The notes: generated from the letters alone by a model not told the origin. A DNA stretch of 64,000 bases from Mycobacterium colombiense (GCF_001672755.1 NZ_LZKI01000133.1:29081-93080); one strand, 5' to 3'; shown: positions 30,713-41,051, counted from the stretch's first letter. Numbers and translations are program-made.

Positions 30713-31071
30713 GACTGCACTTGGATCGTTGCGATGGTGCGGTCCAGGTGGTGCAGCTCCACCGCGACGTTGCCTGGAACATCAACGGCGAATCCGAACG
30801 TCTGGTTGGGAGCGGCAGCGACCTGGAACTTGTGGTCCGGCGTCGAATGCACGTGCAGCTCGTCGGTGGCATCGCTGGTCACGTGCAGGGTGATCTGCTG
30901 ATGCACCTTGGCCTGCAGCGTGGCATTGGTCGGGGTGACCTGCCCGTTCGCGATGGTCACGTCGATCACCAGCGGTGCGGCCGGGGATTTACTGGTCGAA
31001 CCGGCGCAGCCGACCAGGCCGCAGACCAGCGCGGCCGCCCACGCTGCGATGAGTGTGGCTCGCAGTGTCAT
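30709..31071 (-). CDS. Cupredoxin-like lipoprotein
   Basis: A 120-residue exported protein. The signal peptide ends in a lipobox LVGC (Cys22), followed by a Ser/Thr/Pro linker and a beta-rich domain (about 35-118). It has the cupredoxin-like pattern VTSDATDELHVHSTPDH, then VDVPGNVAVELHHLDR. His73, His75, His80, His107 and His108 are potential copper or other metal ligands; there is no Cys ligand in the mature domain. It lies 4 nt after the 610-residue membrane protein and overlaps the next membrane protein, so it should be part of one membrane-associated assembly facing the periplasm. Confidence 0.82.
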   Translation of the reverse strand: MTLRATLIAAWAAALVCGLVGCAGSTSKSPAAPLVIDVTIANGQVTPTNATLQAKVHQQITLHVTSDATDELHVHSTPDHKFQVAAAPNQTFGFAVDVPGNVAVELHHLDRTIATIQVQS

Positions 31072-31075
31072 GGAT

Positions 31076-32908
31076 TCACGCCGCCCGCGGGATCTGCCGC
31101 TTGTCCTCGACCGGTTCGGGCTCGGTGACGGCATAGCCGAGCCGGCCCGCACCCCAGGTCAGGCCCGCGATCACCATCAGCGTCAGGAACAGCACCACGA
31201 ACGAGCCGGCGGTGAACAACCACACCGGGGCGTTCTGGTCGCGCTCGCGCTGCAGGATGGTGATCTCCTGCACGAACGGCCGGTTCATCGCCGACAGCGC
31301 CGGTACCTCGGGCGCCGGGATGGCGTCGTCGGCCGGCTCGTAGATCGGCACCGCGGTCATCGTGTAGCCGTCTTGAACCCGGAACAGGGTCTTCCACGAA
31401 CCCCAGACCGGCAGCGGCCGGGTGGACTTGTAGTGGCCGGGCCCGACCTTCTCGAGACGGTCGATCTGCAGACCGCGGTCGTTCTCCATCCGGCCCTGCC
31501 AGGACAGGATCGTCACCCAGTCCGGATGTTCGCTGACCATGTCGGCGGGCTGGAGTTGAATGTCGGCCGACACCATGCGTTTTCCGGGTGCACTCGGCAG
31601 GTCGGTCAGCAGGATGGTCGCGTTGTTCTGCCGCGGCACGACGATATGCAGGCCGTTGGCGACGGCGCCACCGATCACCAGCACCGTGGCCACGACCACC
31701 GAGATGCCGACGGCCCGGCCCGGCAGCCGCTGCCCGGTGAGCACCAGTCCGAACAGGGCGCCGCACATCCCCATCAGGACCGCGACCGGCACGGCCATCG
31801 CCAGGGCCTCGCCCCACATGCTGATCGGCCACGGATAGTGGTACACCGCCGAGATCCACAGCGATTCCAGCAACAGCCCGACGGTGCCCACGCCCAGGCC
31901 GGCGACGGCACCGAAAACGACGGGGCGCTTGAACAATGGGGTCAGCGCGACCAGCTCGACGGCCAGCGCCGGGCCGAGATACAGCGGGAACCAGTTGATC
32001 GGGGCGCCCAGTATCGGCCCGACCAGCAGGGCGACGCCGCCGCGCAGGGCGATGGCGAAGATCGCCGCGATCAGGGCCGCGCCCCGCCCCATGGTGATGC
32101 GCGCGGCGACCGCCGCCAGCGCCGCCGCGGCGGCGATCAGCATGGGCTGCAGGACCAGCCGGAATTGCTCGACGCCGAAGTCATATTCGATCTGGTAGAC
32201 CGACAGGCCGATGAACATTCCGCCGAAGGACAGGTAGCGCAGGAAGGTGATGAAAACGCCGTGGTAGACGTCCTCGCCTTCGTCGGCCTCGCCTTCGCGC
32301 TCCAGCATCAGCACCGCGAACAGTGAGAAGCAGGCGCCGCCGATCATCATCAAATGCGTTGGGCCCCAAAGGGTTACATCTTGCCCGAAGATGCGGTGCC
32401 AGACGTCGTCGAGCGGGAACCCGATCATCGCGTACAGTCCGCAGCCGGCCATCAGCACGCCGCCCACCGGTGCATGCCAGTTGCGCGTGATGCGCACCGG
32501 CGCGGGGCCGGGCTTGTCGAATGGCAGGACGACCGACACCATGCCGGCCAGGAACACCCCGAACAATCCGATGATGATGAAGTAGTGCGCCGGGTTGGCC
32601 AGCGGGCCCGGGTCACGGCCGTTGCCGATGTGCCAGCTGACGTCCCAGATGAAGCCGAACAGCGCGCAGATGATCGACGTGGTGAAGATCAGGATCGGCA
32701 GCGCCACCCAGTTGGGCCGGTGGAATTTCTCGCCCACCTTGTCGGCAGCGCGGGTCAGCCACTGAATGCGATGGGTGCGATGGGCATGGCCCACCCACAG
32801 CATCAGCAGCGTGATCACCACCGCGGCGATCGACAGCCCGATCACCTGGTTCAGCCCCGCGCCGCGCGCGGGTGCCTCAGCAACAATCACCAGTTCGTTC
32901 GACCGCAT
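31076..32908 (-). CDS. Large polytopic membrane protein with tandem Asp-x-x-Trp-His motifs
   Basis: A 610-residue protein with about 11 membrane segments, an extracytoplasmic beta-rich domain (about 420-555) and a final helix (about 563-583). Two similar intramembrane motifs stand out: D89-VS-WH93 followed by RD99 and PAH108, and D167-DV-WH171 followed by QD177 and GPTH185. Asp-x-x-Trp-His plus a His 13-15 residues later recalls the metal site of the PmoC/AmoC subunit of copper membrane monooxygenases. I do not know a named family for it. ATG 32908 is chosen because GGGAGG lies 7 nt upstream. It leads the operon containing the cupredoxin-like lipoprotein. Confidence 0.82.
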   Translation of the reverse strand: MRSNELVIVAEAPARGAGLNQVIGLSIAAVVITLLMLWVGHAHRTHRIQWLTRAADKVGEKFHRPNWVALPILIFTTSIICALFGFIWDVSWHIGNGRDPGPLANPAHYFIIIGLFGVFLAGMVSVVLPFDKPGPAPVRITRNWHAPVGGVLMAGCGLYAMIGFPLDDVWHRIFGQDVTLWGPTHLMMIGGACFSLFAVLMLEREGEADEGEDVYHGVFITFLRYLSFGGMFIGLSVYQIEYDFGVEQFRLVLQPMLIAAAAALAAVAARITMGRGAALIAAIFAIALRGGVALLVGPILGAPINWFPLYLGPALAVELVALTPLFKRPVVFGAVAGLGVGTVGLLLESLWISAVYHYPWPISMWGEALAMAVPVAVLMGMCGALFGLVLTGQRLPGRAVGISVVVATVLVIGGAVANGLHIVVPRQNNATILLTDLPSAPGKRMVSADIQLQPADMVSEHPDWVTILSWQGRMENDRGLQIDRLEKVGPGHYKSTRPLPVWGSWKTLFRVQDGYTMTAVPIYEPADDAIPAPEVPALSAMNRPFVQEITILQRERDQNAPVWLFTAGSFVVLFLTLMVIAGLTWGAGRLGYAVTEPEPVEDKRQIPRAA

Positions 32909-33022
32909 CGTCGTGCCTCCCAACCGCGCCGGGCTGCCCCGGAGGATCCGATTGATGTCAACCGCTTATTACTGCCAAGTAGGGTCCGTGATTGTTTGTT
33001 TAATGCCCCGATCCAGGTCGCG

Positions 33023-33211
33023 TCAATCACGCTCTTTGTCGGGCGTGTCGGGATGCGAAGCGTCCTTGCCGGCGCCCGTGGTGCGCCGGCCCTCCCTGCG
33101 GTCGCGCAGCGCGATGTACAAAATCACCCCGACGACGATCACCGCAGGCAGAAACGCCGGCGCCGCCAACAGCAGGTAGTGGTGCGCCAGGAATTCGACG
33201 TGCGGAGTCAC
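33023..33211 (-). CDS. Small single-span membrane protein (62 residues)
   Basis: It starts with VTPHVEFLAHHYLLLAAP, has one membrane helix (LPAVIVVGVILYIALR) and a charged C-terminal tail ending DTPDKERD. Three His lie in the short N-terminal segment. It is the most upstream gene of the minus-strand membrane cluster, 114 bp before the 610-residue protein. There is no Shine-Dalgarno sequence; TATACG (complement of 33218-33223) lies 6 nt before GTG 33211, so a leaderless start is likely. TTG 33214 is an alternative. The coding tail is consistent with gene codon use. Confidence 0.65.
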   Translation of the reverse strand: MTPHVEFLAHHYLLLAAPAFLPAVIVVGVILYIALRDRREGRRTTGAGKDASHPDTPDKERD

Positions 33212-33348
33212 CAAGGTCGTATACCCATAGGTAGGTCGTGTACTTGGGCCGTTACCCTACTTTGAACACCTTTCATTCACCGCTGCCATCACACGTGGCA
33301 GATGTGTCCCCACGCGCGGACACGAAAAAGAGGCAAGGGGAGTACCTG
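33212..33348. promoter_or_regulatory. Divergent regulatory region of bioB and the membrane cluster
   Basis: An 11-bp direct repeat, AGGTCGTATAC at 33214-33224 and AGGTCGTGTAC at 33233-33243, has 19-bp spacing; the first copy overlaps the minus-strand -10. TACCCT (33253-33258) is a possible bioB -10. TGAAC-ACC-TTTCA (33263-33275) matches the TGAAC-N3-GTTCA operator recalled for the biotin regulator BioQ at 9 of 10 positions. The bioB leader is about 90 nt with AAGGGGAG before the start. Confidence 0.5.
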
Positions 33349-34386
33349 GTGACTCAAGCGGCAACTCGACCGGCGGCCGAAACCGGCAACGACGAGGACA
33401 TCCTGGCGGTGGCCCGGCAGCAGGTGCTGGAGGACGGCCAGGGATTGAGCCGGGACCAGGTGCTGCGGGTGTTGCAGCTGCCCGACGACCGCCTCGACGA
33501 ACTGTTGGCGCTGGCCCACGACGTGCGGATGCGCTGGTGCGGTCCCGAGGTCGAGGTCGAGGGCATCATCAGCCTGAAGACCGGCGGCTGCCCGGAGGAC
33601 TGTCACTTCTGCTCGCAGTCGGGTCTGTTCGCGTCGCCGGTGCGCAGCGCGCGGCTCGACATCCCCAGCCTGGTCGAGGCGGCCAAGCAGACCGCCAAGT
33701 CCGGCGCCACCGAATTCTGCATCGTGGCCGCCGTGCGCGGGCCGGACGAGCGGCTGCTGGCCCAGGTCGCGGCCGGTATCGAGGCGATCCGCAACGAGGT
33801 CGAGATCAACATCGCCTGCTCGTTGGGGATGCTGACGGCCGAGCAGGTCGAGCAGCTCTCCGAGATGGGCGTGCACCGCTACAACCACAACCTGGAGACC
33901 GCCCGTTCGTTCTTCACCAACGTGGTGACCACGCACAGCTGGGAAGAGCGCTGGGAGACGCTGTCGATGGTCCGTGACGCCGGCATGGAGGTCTGCTGCG
34001 GCGGCATCCTCGGCATGGGCGAGACGCTGGAACAGCGCGCGGAATTCGCCGCCGAACTGGCCGAACTGGGTCCCGATGAGGTGCCGCTGAACTTCCTCAA
34101 CCCGCGGCCCGGCACCCCCTTCGGCGACCTGGAGGTCATGCCGGCGAGCGAGGCGCTGAAGTCGGTGGCCGCGTTCCGGCTGGCGCTGCCCCGCACCATG
34201 CTGCGATTCGCCGGCGGCCGGGAGATCACTCTGGGCGACCTGGGCGCCAAGAAGGGCATCCTCGGCGGCATCAACGCCGTCATCGTCGGCAACTACCTGA
34301 CCACGCTGGGCCGGCCCGCCGAATCCGACCTGGAATTGCTGGACGACCTGCAGATGCCCCTCAAGGGCCTCAACGCCAGCTTGTAG
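33349..34386 (+). CDS. bioB: Biotin synthase BioB
   Basis: A 345-residue radical-SAM enzyme that inserts sulfur into dethiobiotin. The [4Fe-4S] motif is CPEDCHFC, followed by SQSGLF; the [2Fe-2S] cluster Cys residues lie in [11 protein letters not shown] and the later INIACSLG segment; [19 protein letters not shown] and [10 protein letters not shown] are further BioB hallmarks. Start GTG 33349 is set by AAGGGGAG 6-7 nt upstream and by the conserved N-terminus TQAATRP. It is separated from bioAFD by the membrane cluster, as phiRv1 separates them in M. tuberculosis. Equivalent to Rv1589. Confidence 0.96.
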   Translation: MTQAATRPAAETGNDEDILAVARQQVLEDGQGLSRDQVLRVLQLPDDRLDELLALAHDVRMRWCGPEVEVEGIISLKTGGCPEDCHFCSQSGLFASPVRSARLDIPSLVEAAKQTAKSGATEFCIVAAVRGPDERLLAQVAAGIEAIRNEVEINIACSLGMLTAEQVEQLSEMGVHRYNHNLETARSFFTNVVTTHSWEERWETLSMVRDAGMEVCCGGILGMGETLEQRAEFAAELAELGPDEVPLNFLNPRPGTPFGDLEVMPASEALKSVAAFRLALPRTMLRFAGGREITLGDLGAKKGILGGINAVIVGNYLTTLGRPAESDLELLDDLQMPLKGLNASL

Positions 34387-34415
34387 GCCGGCTTCGCGGC
34401 TAGGGTTGGAGACTT

Positions 34416-34643
34416 GTGGTTGGCGATTTGGGCGCAGCGGTCAGCGCCGGCGTCTACAACGTCTACACCGGGGAATTAGGGGGCACCTCAGTGCCGACAG
34501 CGGCTCAGTTGGGTCTCGAGCCTCCGCGGTTCTGCGCGGCGTGCGGTCGCCGGATGGTGGTGCAGGTTCGCCCCGACGGCTGGCGCGCGCGCTGCTCGAG
34601 GCACGGTGAGGTCGATTCCGGCGATCTGGAGACGCAGCGGTGA
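34416..34643 (+). CDS. bsaP: Biotin synthase auxiliary protein BsaP
   Basis: A 75-residue protein. The C-terminal half has FCAACGRRM and RCSRHG, that is three Cys and a His that could hold an iron-sulfur cluster or zinc. It is equivalent to Rv1590, recently described as BsaP, a small partner that mycobacterial BioB needs to turn over dethiobiotin. It lies 29 bp after bioB with its own GGAG site and a GTG start, and overlaps the next gene by 4 nt. Confidence 0.85.
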   Translation: MVGDLGAAVSAGVYNVYTGELGGTSVPTAAQLGLEPPRFCAACGRRMVVQVRPDGWRARCSRHGEVDSGDLETQR

Positions 34644-35299
34644 CCCAGCCGGCCAACACCGATGCGCCTCTCGTCACCGTTTCCCGGCGGGCGCGGCTGC
34701 GCGCGCTCCTGGTCGTGGCCCTCGGGTCGGCGGCCACCGGCCTGGTGATCGGCGGAGTGTGGGCGTGGATCGCCCCGCCGATTCGCGCCGTGGTGGCCCT
34801 CACCCGTTCGGGCGAGCGCGTCCATGACTATCTGGGCAACGAGTCCGAGCACTTCTTCGTCGCGCCGGCCCTGATGCTGGGGCTGCTGACGGTGCTGGCG
34901 GTGGTCGCCTCGGTCGGGGTATGGCAGTGGCGCGAGCACCGCGGGCCCGCCATGGTCATCGCCCTGTCGGGCGGCATGGTGGCGGCGGCCGCAGCGGCCT
35001 CGGCGGTGGGGGCCGGACTGGTTCGGCTGAGCTACGGCGCCCTGAACTTCGATGCGGTTCCGCTGACGAAGAGCCCGTCGGTCGCGTACGTCACGCAGGC
35101 GCCGCCGGTGTTCTTCTCGACTGGTCCGCTGCAGATCGCGGTGACCCTGTTGTGGCCGGCCGGCATCGCGGCCCTGGTCTACGCCGTGCGGGCGGCCGCG
35201 GACGCCCGCGACGACCTGGGTGCGCTGCCACCGGAGCCTAGGCCATCCGACGAGCTGCCGGTGGGAGGCGGAGGCGCCGCGGAAGCGCCGGTGTCATAG
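34640..35299 (+). CDS. Conserved membrane protein (DUF2567-like, Rv1591)
   Basis: A 219-residue protein with four membrane segments (about 22-44, 74-95, 103-126, 162-182) and an extracytoplasmic loop between the first two ([30 protein letters not shown]). A second loop ([20 protein letters not shown]) precedes the last helix. No catalytic motif is visible. It is coupled to bsaP by a GTGA overlap and overlaps the convergent lipase gene by 6 bp at the 3' end. The position matches Rv1591, of unknown function. Confidence 0.82.
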   Translation: MTQPANTDAPLVTVSRRARLRALLVVALGSAATGLVIGGVWAWIAPPIRAVVALTRSGERVHDYLGNESEHFFVAPALMLGLLTVLAVVASVGVWQWREHRGPAMVIALSGGMVAAAAAASAVGAGLVRLSYGALNFDAVPLTKSPSVAYVTQAPPVFFSTGPLQIAVTLLWPAGIAALVYAVRAAADARDDLGALPPEPRPSDELPVGGGGAAEAPVS

Positions 35300-36634
35300 C
35301 GGGCGGCGGCCGATCTTGCGGCCCGTGACGACCTTGGCCGCGATCTTCAGCAGCCGGCCCATGCCGACGTAGGTCATCGGGTTGAACATCGTCGGCCACG
35401 TGGTGCGGACCAGGTTCTCGGTCAGCGGGCGGCCTTCGAAGCGATCTGTCAGCCAGCGCAGCGTCATCGGCGCCGACAGCGGATGCAGCATCATGTGCTC
35501 GTTGAAGGCGTCGCGGTGGTAGGTGACGTGCGCGCCGCCGGCCGAATACGCGTCGGCGAGCACGTCGATGTCGTGGACGTCGATCAGGTAGTCGTGCACG
35601 GCCTGCACGATCAGCACCGGGGGCGTCGGGACGGCGGCACCCAGCTTGATGTGATCGAAGACGTAGGTGACTTCGGGGCTGGACAGGATCTGCTCGAGCG
35701 GCTGGTCGAGGTAGTCGCCCATGTTCTTGCCGGCCATCCGAACCACGGCTTCCACCGTCGTCATCTTCTCCAGCGAGTCCAGCAGGGCGCGCCCCTCCTC
35801 GTTGGTGTGCTCCCGGATCACCCGGTCCAGATCGGGGTAGATGTGCGCGAGCGCGGCCACCACCAGCGCGGGAAGCCCGGACAGGAAGCTGCCGTTGAGT
35901 CGGCGGAAGGTGTTGCCCAGGTCGCCGACGGGTGAGCCCAACACCGCGCCGACGATGTTCAGCTCGGGCGCGTATTCGGCGCACATCTCGGCGGCCCAGG
36001 CGCTGGCCAGTCCGCCACCGGAGTACCCCCACAGCCCGACGGGGGCGGTGGCGGACAGGTTGAGGCGCTCCGAGTTGCGCGCGGCCCGGATGCCGTCCAG
36101 GACGCGGTAGCCGGGTTCATAGGGCGCGCCCCACAGGCCGCGCAGGCCTTCGTGGTCGGGCACGGAGACCGCCCACCCCTCGGCCACGGCGGCGACGATC
36201 AGGAAAAGCTCGAACTGGCCGATGGCGCCCAGCGCCTTGGCCCGGCGCCGCAGCGCGTAGGAGGGGAAACAGCGCGACGAGACGGCGTCGATCGCGCACT
36301 GGTAGGACAGCAGCGGGCAGGACTGGCCCGGAGCGAGGTCGGCGGGGACGATCACCGTCGTGGCGGTGGCCTCCGGCTCGCCGTTCATGTCCATGGTCCG
36401 GTACAGCAGCTGGACGGCCTTGATGGGCTGCGGGATCAGGCCGAGGAACGCCAGCTCGACGTTGCGCGAGCGCAGCACGGTCCCGGGCTCGGCGTGCTGG
36501 AAGCCCAGCGGCGGCTGGTAGAACGGGTCGTCCGAGGGCAGCAGCGGACGCACCTTGTGCTGCAGTTCCTCGTGCGGCGGCCGGGCGATCCATTCCGCGC
36601 CCTGCGTGCCTGCGAGGTTGCCGAGCTCAGCCAT
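35294..36634 (-). CDS. Secretory-lipase family alpha/beta hydrolase (Rv1592c-like)
   Basis: A 446-residue lipase of the LIP family. The nucleophile elbow is GYSGGG (Ser205), preceded by VPDHEG (oxyanion region); candidate Asp is in [11 protein letters not shown] and His in AFNEHMML. No classical signal peptide is obvious despite the family name. ATG 36634 is chosen over GTG/ATG further upstream because AAGGGAG lies 6 nt before it and the length then equals that of Rv1592c, which I recall as a target of serine-lipase inhibitors. A role in triacylglycerol or ester hydrolysis is expected. Confidence 0.85.
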   Translation of the reverse strand: MAELGNLAGTQGAEWIARPPHEELQHKVRPLLPSDDPFYQPPLGFQHAEPGTVLRSRNVELAFLGLIPQPIKAVQLLYRTMDMNGEPEATATTVIVPADLAPGQSCPLLSYQCAIDAVSSRCFPSYALRRRAKALGAIGQFELFLIVAAVAEGWAVSVPDHEGLRGLWGAPYEPGYRVLDGIRAARNSERLNLSATAPVGLWGYSGGGLASAWAAEMCAEYAPELNIVGAVLGSPVGDLGNTFRRLNGSFLSGLPALVVAALAHIYPDLDRVIREHTNEEGRALLDSLEKMTTVEAVVRMAGKNMGDYLDQPLEQILSSPEVTYVFDHIKLGAAVPTPPVLIVQAVHDYLIDVHDIDVLADAYSAGGAHVTYHRDAFNEHMMLHPLSAPMTLRWLTDRFEGRPLTENLVRTTWPTMFNPMTYVGMGRLLKIAAKVVTGRKIGRRPL

Positions 36635-36795
36635 TGAGGCTCCCTTCGTGGCCACCCGGCATTCTCGCGCACGAACGGCAGGTAACCAAAACGTAATCGC
36701 CGCAGTGTGAGCGACTTCTCGTCACTCCGGCCAGATCAGACCGCTACTGAATTTCGAACCGCCCCCGCGTCGCCCGATGACGCTTTTCTGTCAGC

Positions 36796-37521
36796 CTAGC
36801 CTGGCAGCCCCGGCGGCCTGAGCGCGGCGAACTCGTCGGTGACCCGCAACGCCGCGTCGGTGAACCGGTACAGCGCCGCCGGACGTCCGCCGCTGCGCCC
36901 GGATTGTGCGATGGTGCCGGTCGCCCGGATGACGCCGCGCCGGGCCAGCACTCGCTGCAGGTTCGTCGCGTCCACCTGATAGCCCAGCGCGGCGCCGTAG
37001 ATGTCGCGCAGCGTGGAAAGCGCGAATTCCCTTGGCGCCAAAGCGAAGCCGATGTTGGTGTAGGACAGCTTGGCGATCAGCCTGGTGCGGGCGTTGTCCA
37101 CCATCTGACCGTGATCGAAGGCCATCGGCGGCAAGGAGTTCACCGGATGCCAGCGGGTGTCCGGCGGCAGCTCGGGGCTGGCGGGGGAGGGCACCAGGCC
37201 CAGGAACGTGGACGCGATCACGCGGGTGTCCGGCACCCGCTGCGGGTCGGAGAACACCGCGAGCTGTTCCAGGTGGGCCAGCTCTTTGAGGTCGACCTTC
37301 TCGGCCAGCTGGCGCCGGACCGAGGTGATCATGTCCTCGTCGTTGCGCAGCTGCCCGCCCGGCAGCGACCACTTGCCCTGTTGCGGCTCCCGGGCGCGCT
37401 GCCATAACAGCACGTTCAACTGCGGTTTCGCCGCCCGGCGTCCCTTCGTAACCTGTTCGGTCACTTCGCGAACCTGGAACACGACCGCGAGCACTTCGTG
37501 AGCGGTGCTACCATGGGCCAT
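36796..37521 (-). CDS. nrtR: Nudix-related transcriptional regulator NrtR of NAD synthesis
   Basis: A 241-residue protein with an N-terminal Nudix-like domain (about 8-150) and a C-terminal winged helix (about 155-235; [40 protein letters not shown]). The Nudix box reads [22 protein letters not shown]: the REUXEE core has become RQLAEK, so hydrolysis is unlikely and ligand sensing (ADP-ribose in this family) is expected. It is divergent from nadABC with a perfect palindrome directly before its ATG. TATAAT lies 7 nt before the start, so the message is probably leaderless. Equivalent to Rv1593c. Confidence 0.9.
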   Translation of the reverse strand: MAHGSTAHEVLAVVFQVREVTEQVTKGRRAAKPQLNVLLWQRAREPQQGKWSLPGGQLRNDEDMITSVRRQLAEKVDLKELAHLEQLAVFSDPQRVPDTRVIASTFLGLVPSPASPELPPDTRWHPVNSLPPMAFDHGQMVDNARTRLIAKLSYTNIGFALAPREFALSTLRDIYGAALGYQVDATNLQRVLARRGVIRATGTIAQSGRSGGRPAALYRFTDAALRVTDEFAALRPPGLPG

Positions 37522-37544
37522 GTTTTCGATTATAAGTCGAAAAC
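37522..37544. promoter_or_regulatory. NrtR operator and bidirectional -10 region for nrtR and nadABC
   Basis: The arms GTTTTCGA (37522-37529) and TCGAAAAC (37537-37544) form a perfect 8-bp inverted repeat around TTATAAG. The centre reads as -10 elements on both strands: TATAAG (37531-37536) towards nadA and TATAAT (complement of 37529-37534) towards nrtR. Occupancy by one dimer would therefore block both promoters. nadA then has AAAGGAG (37556-37562) 5 nt before its ATG. Confidence 0.85.
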
Positions 37545-37567
37545 CTCCTGGGCTGAAAGGAGCCGCC

Positions 37568-38613
<1,046 letters not shown>

Positions 38614-38617
<4 letters not shown>

Positions 38618-40194
38618 CCGCCCGTCCCCAGTGGACGCACAGCGCCGACGTCGTCGTAGTCGGTACCGGCGTCGCGGGATTGGCCGCCGCGCTGGCCGCC
38701 CACCGCGCCGGGCGCAGTGTCGTCGTGCTGAGCAAGGCCGACCAGGCCCGCGGGGCGACCGCGACGCATTACGCGCAGGGCGGCATCGCGGTGGTGCTGC
38801 CCGACAATGACGATTCGGTGGAGGCCCACGTCGCCGACACGGTGGTCGCGGGCGCCGGTCTGTGCGACCCCCAGGCGGTCTACTCGATCGTCGCCGACGG
38901 CTACGCGGCCGTGGCCGAATTGGTCGGCGACGGAGCACGTTTCGACGAAGCCGCGCCGGGCAAGTGGGCGCTGACCCGCGAGGGTGGACACTCCCGGCGA
39001 CGCATCGTGCACGCCGGCGGCGACGCCACCGGCGCGGAGGTGCAGCGGGCCCTCGACCACGCCGCGCGCACCCTGGATATCCGCACCGGCCATGTGGCGC
39101 TGCGGGTTCTGCACGACGGTGCGGCCGTGACCGGCGTCCTGGTCGGCACCCCCGGGGGGTGCGGAATCATCAGCGCGCCGTCGGTGATCCTGGCCTCGGG
39201 CGGCCTCGGGCACCTGTACGGCGCGACCACCAATCCCGAGGGCTCCACCGGCGACGGCATCGCGCTGGGCTTGTGGGCCGGTGTCCCGGTCAGCGATCTC
39301 GAGTTCATCCAGTTCCACCCCACGATGCTCTTCGCCTCCGATGCGGCCAGTGGGCGGCGTCCGTTGGTCACCGAGGCCATCCGCGGTGAGGGCGCGAAAC
39401 TGATTGACCGGCAAGGCAATTCGGTGACGGCAGGTGTTCACCCGATGGGCGACCTGGCGCCCCGCGACGTCGTCGCCGCGGCCATCGACGCCCGGCTGAA
39501 GGCCACCGGCGATGTCTGCGTCTTCCTCGACGCGCGCCACATCGGCGACTTCGCCAACCGGTTCCCGACGGTGACGGCCGCCTGCCGGGCCGCCGGCATC
39601 GATCCCGTCCGGCAGCCCATTCCGGTTGTGCCCGGGGCGCATTACAGCTGCGGCGGCATCGTCACCGATGTCTTCGGCCAGACCGAACTGCCCGGGCTGT
39701 TCGCCGCGGGCGAGGTGGCGCGCACCGGACTGCACGGTGCCAACCGGCTGGCGTCCAACAGCCTGCTGGAAGGTCTGGTGGTCGGCGGGCGGGCCGGCAA
39801 AGTGGCGGCGGCGCATGCCGCCTCGATCGGGCGGGTGCACACGGTCGCGCCCGAACCGCTCGTCCACACCGCGCCCGAGCGCGCCGAGCTGCAGCGCGCG
39901 ATGAGCCGCGACGCGTCGGTGGTGCGCGATGCCGCCGGACTGACCCGACTGTCCACGGTGCTGTCGCAGGCGCAGCGGCGTCCCGTGTCCGGCCGCCGCG
40001 ACTTCGAGGACGTGGCGCTGGCCGTCGCCGCCCGCGCGGTCACGGCCGCGGCGCTGGCCCGCACCGAGAGCCGGGGCTGCCACCATCGCGAGGAATACCC
40101 GCAGACCGCATCCGAACTGGGACGCAGCAACGTGCTGCGCCTGGGCGACGACCAGAACGCGGTGCTGGTGGAGGCGTTGGCGGCGGTCGTATGA
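38614..40194 (+). CDS. nadB: L-aspartate oxidase NadB
   Basis: A 526-residue flavoprotein that oxidises L-aspartate to iminoaspartate for NadA. The FAD motif is [20 protein letters not shown] at residues about 11-30; further family blocks are [46 protein letters not shown], and [21 protein letters not shown] start overlapping nadA; stop overlapping the nadC start as ATGA. Equivalent to Rv1595. Confidence 0.96.
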
Positions 40195-41051
40195 CCACGA
40201 TGTCCGACTGTGAACTGACCGCCGCGCGCGAAACCATCAAGCGGGGCCTGGTCGAGGACCTGCGCTACGGGCCAGATATCACCACCCTGGCCACGGTGCC
40301 CGCCGAGGCGGTCGCGACCGCGTCGATGGTGCCCCGCGAGCCCGGCGTGATCGCCGGCATCGACATCGCGCTGCTGGTGCTCGACGAAGTGCTCGGCGCG
40401 CGCGCCTACGAGGTGGTCGACCGCGTCGAGGACGGGGCCCGCCTGGAGGGGGGCCAGCCGGTGCTGACGCTGCGCGCCGAGACCCGCGGCCTGCTGACCG
40501 CCGAGCGGACCATGCTGAATCTCATCTGCCACCTGTCCGGGATCGCTACCACGACGGCGCACTGGGTGGACGCCGTGCACGGCACCAAGGCCCAGGTGCG
40601 CGATACCCGCAAAACGCTGCCCGGTCTTCGCGTCCTGCAGAAATACGCCGTCCGGGTCGGTGGCGGCGTGAACCACCGGCTGGGGCTCGGCGACGCCGCC
40701 CTGATCAAGGACAACCACGTGGTGGCTGCGGGATCGGTGGTCGAGGCGCTGCGGGCCGTGCGCGACGCGGCACCGGACCTGCCGTGCGAGGTGGAAGTGG
40801 ATTCACTCGAGCAGCTGGACGAGGTGCTGCCCGAGAAGCCCGAGCTGATCCTGCTGGACAACTTCCCGGTGTGGCAGACGCAGATGGCCGTGCAGCGCCG
40901 TGACGCGCGGGCACCCGCCGTGCTGCTGGAGTCCTCGGGCGGGCTCAGCCTGGAGAACGCCGCCGCATACGCCGCGACCGGGGTGGACTACCTGGCCGTC
41001 GGCGCGCTGACCCATTCGGTTCGGGTGCTCGACATCGGCCTCGATATGTAG
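40191..41051 (+). CDS. nadC: Nicotinate-nucleotide pyrophosphorylase (quinolinate phosphoribosyltransferase) NadC
   Basis: A 286-residue enzyme that makes nicotinate mononucleotide from quinolinate and PRPP with loss of CO2. Family blocks: LLTAERTMLNLICHLSGIATTTA, RDTRKTLPGLRVLQKYAVRVGGG (catalytic Arg/Lys-rich segment), NHRLGLGDAALIKDNHV, and CEVEVDSLEQ. It closes the nadABC operon. Equivalent to Rv1596. The gene that follows in M. tuberculosis (Rv1597) is missing here. Confidence 0.95.
   Translation: MTTMSDCELTAARETIKRGLVEDLRYGPDITTLATVPAEAVATASMVPREPGVIAGIDIALLVLDEVLGARAYEVVDRVEDGARLEGGQPVLTLRAETRGLLTAERTMLNLICHLSGIATTTAHWVDAVHGTKAQVRDTRKTLPGLRVLQKYAVRVGGGVNHRLGLGDAALIKDNHVVAAGSVVEALRAVRDAAPDLPCEVEVDSLEQLDEVLPEKPELILLDNFPVWQTQMAVQRRDARAPAVLLESSGGLSLENAAAYAATGVDYLAVGALTHSVRVLDIGLDM

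Noticed and set aside
25570..33300. Prophage or IS remnant next to bioB
   Set aside because: H37Rv has phiRv1 here, so integrase, terminase and 13E12-type sequences were looked for; every frame in the interval belongs to membrane or signalling genes.
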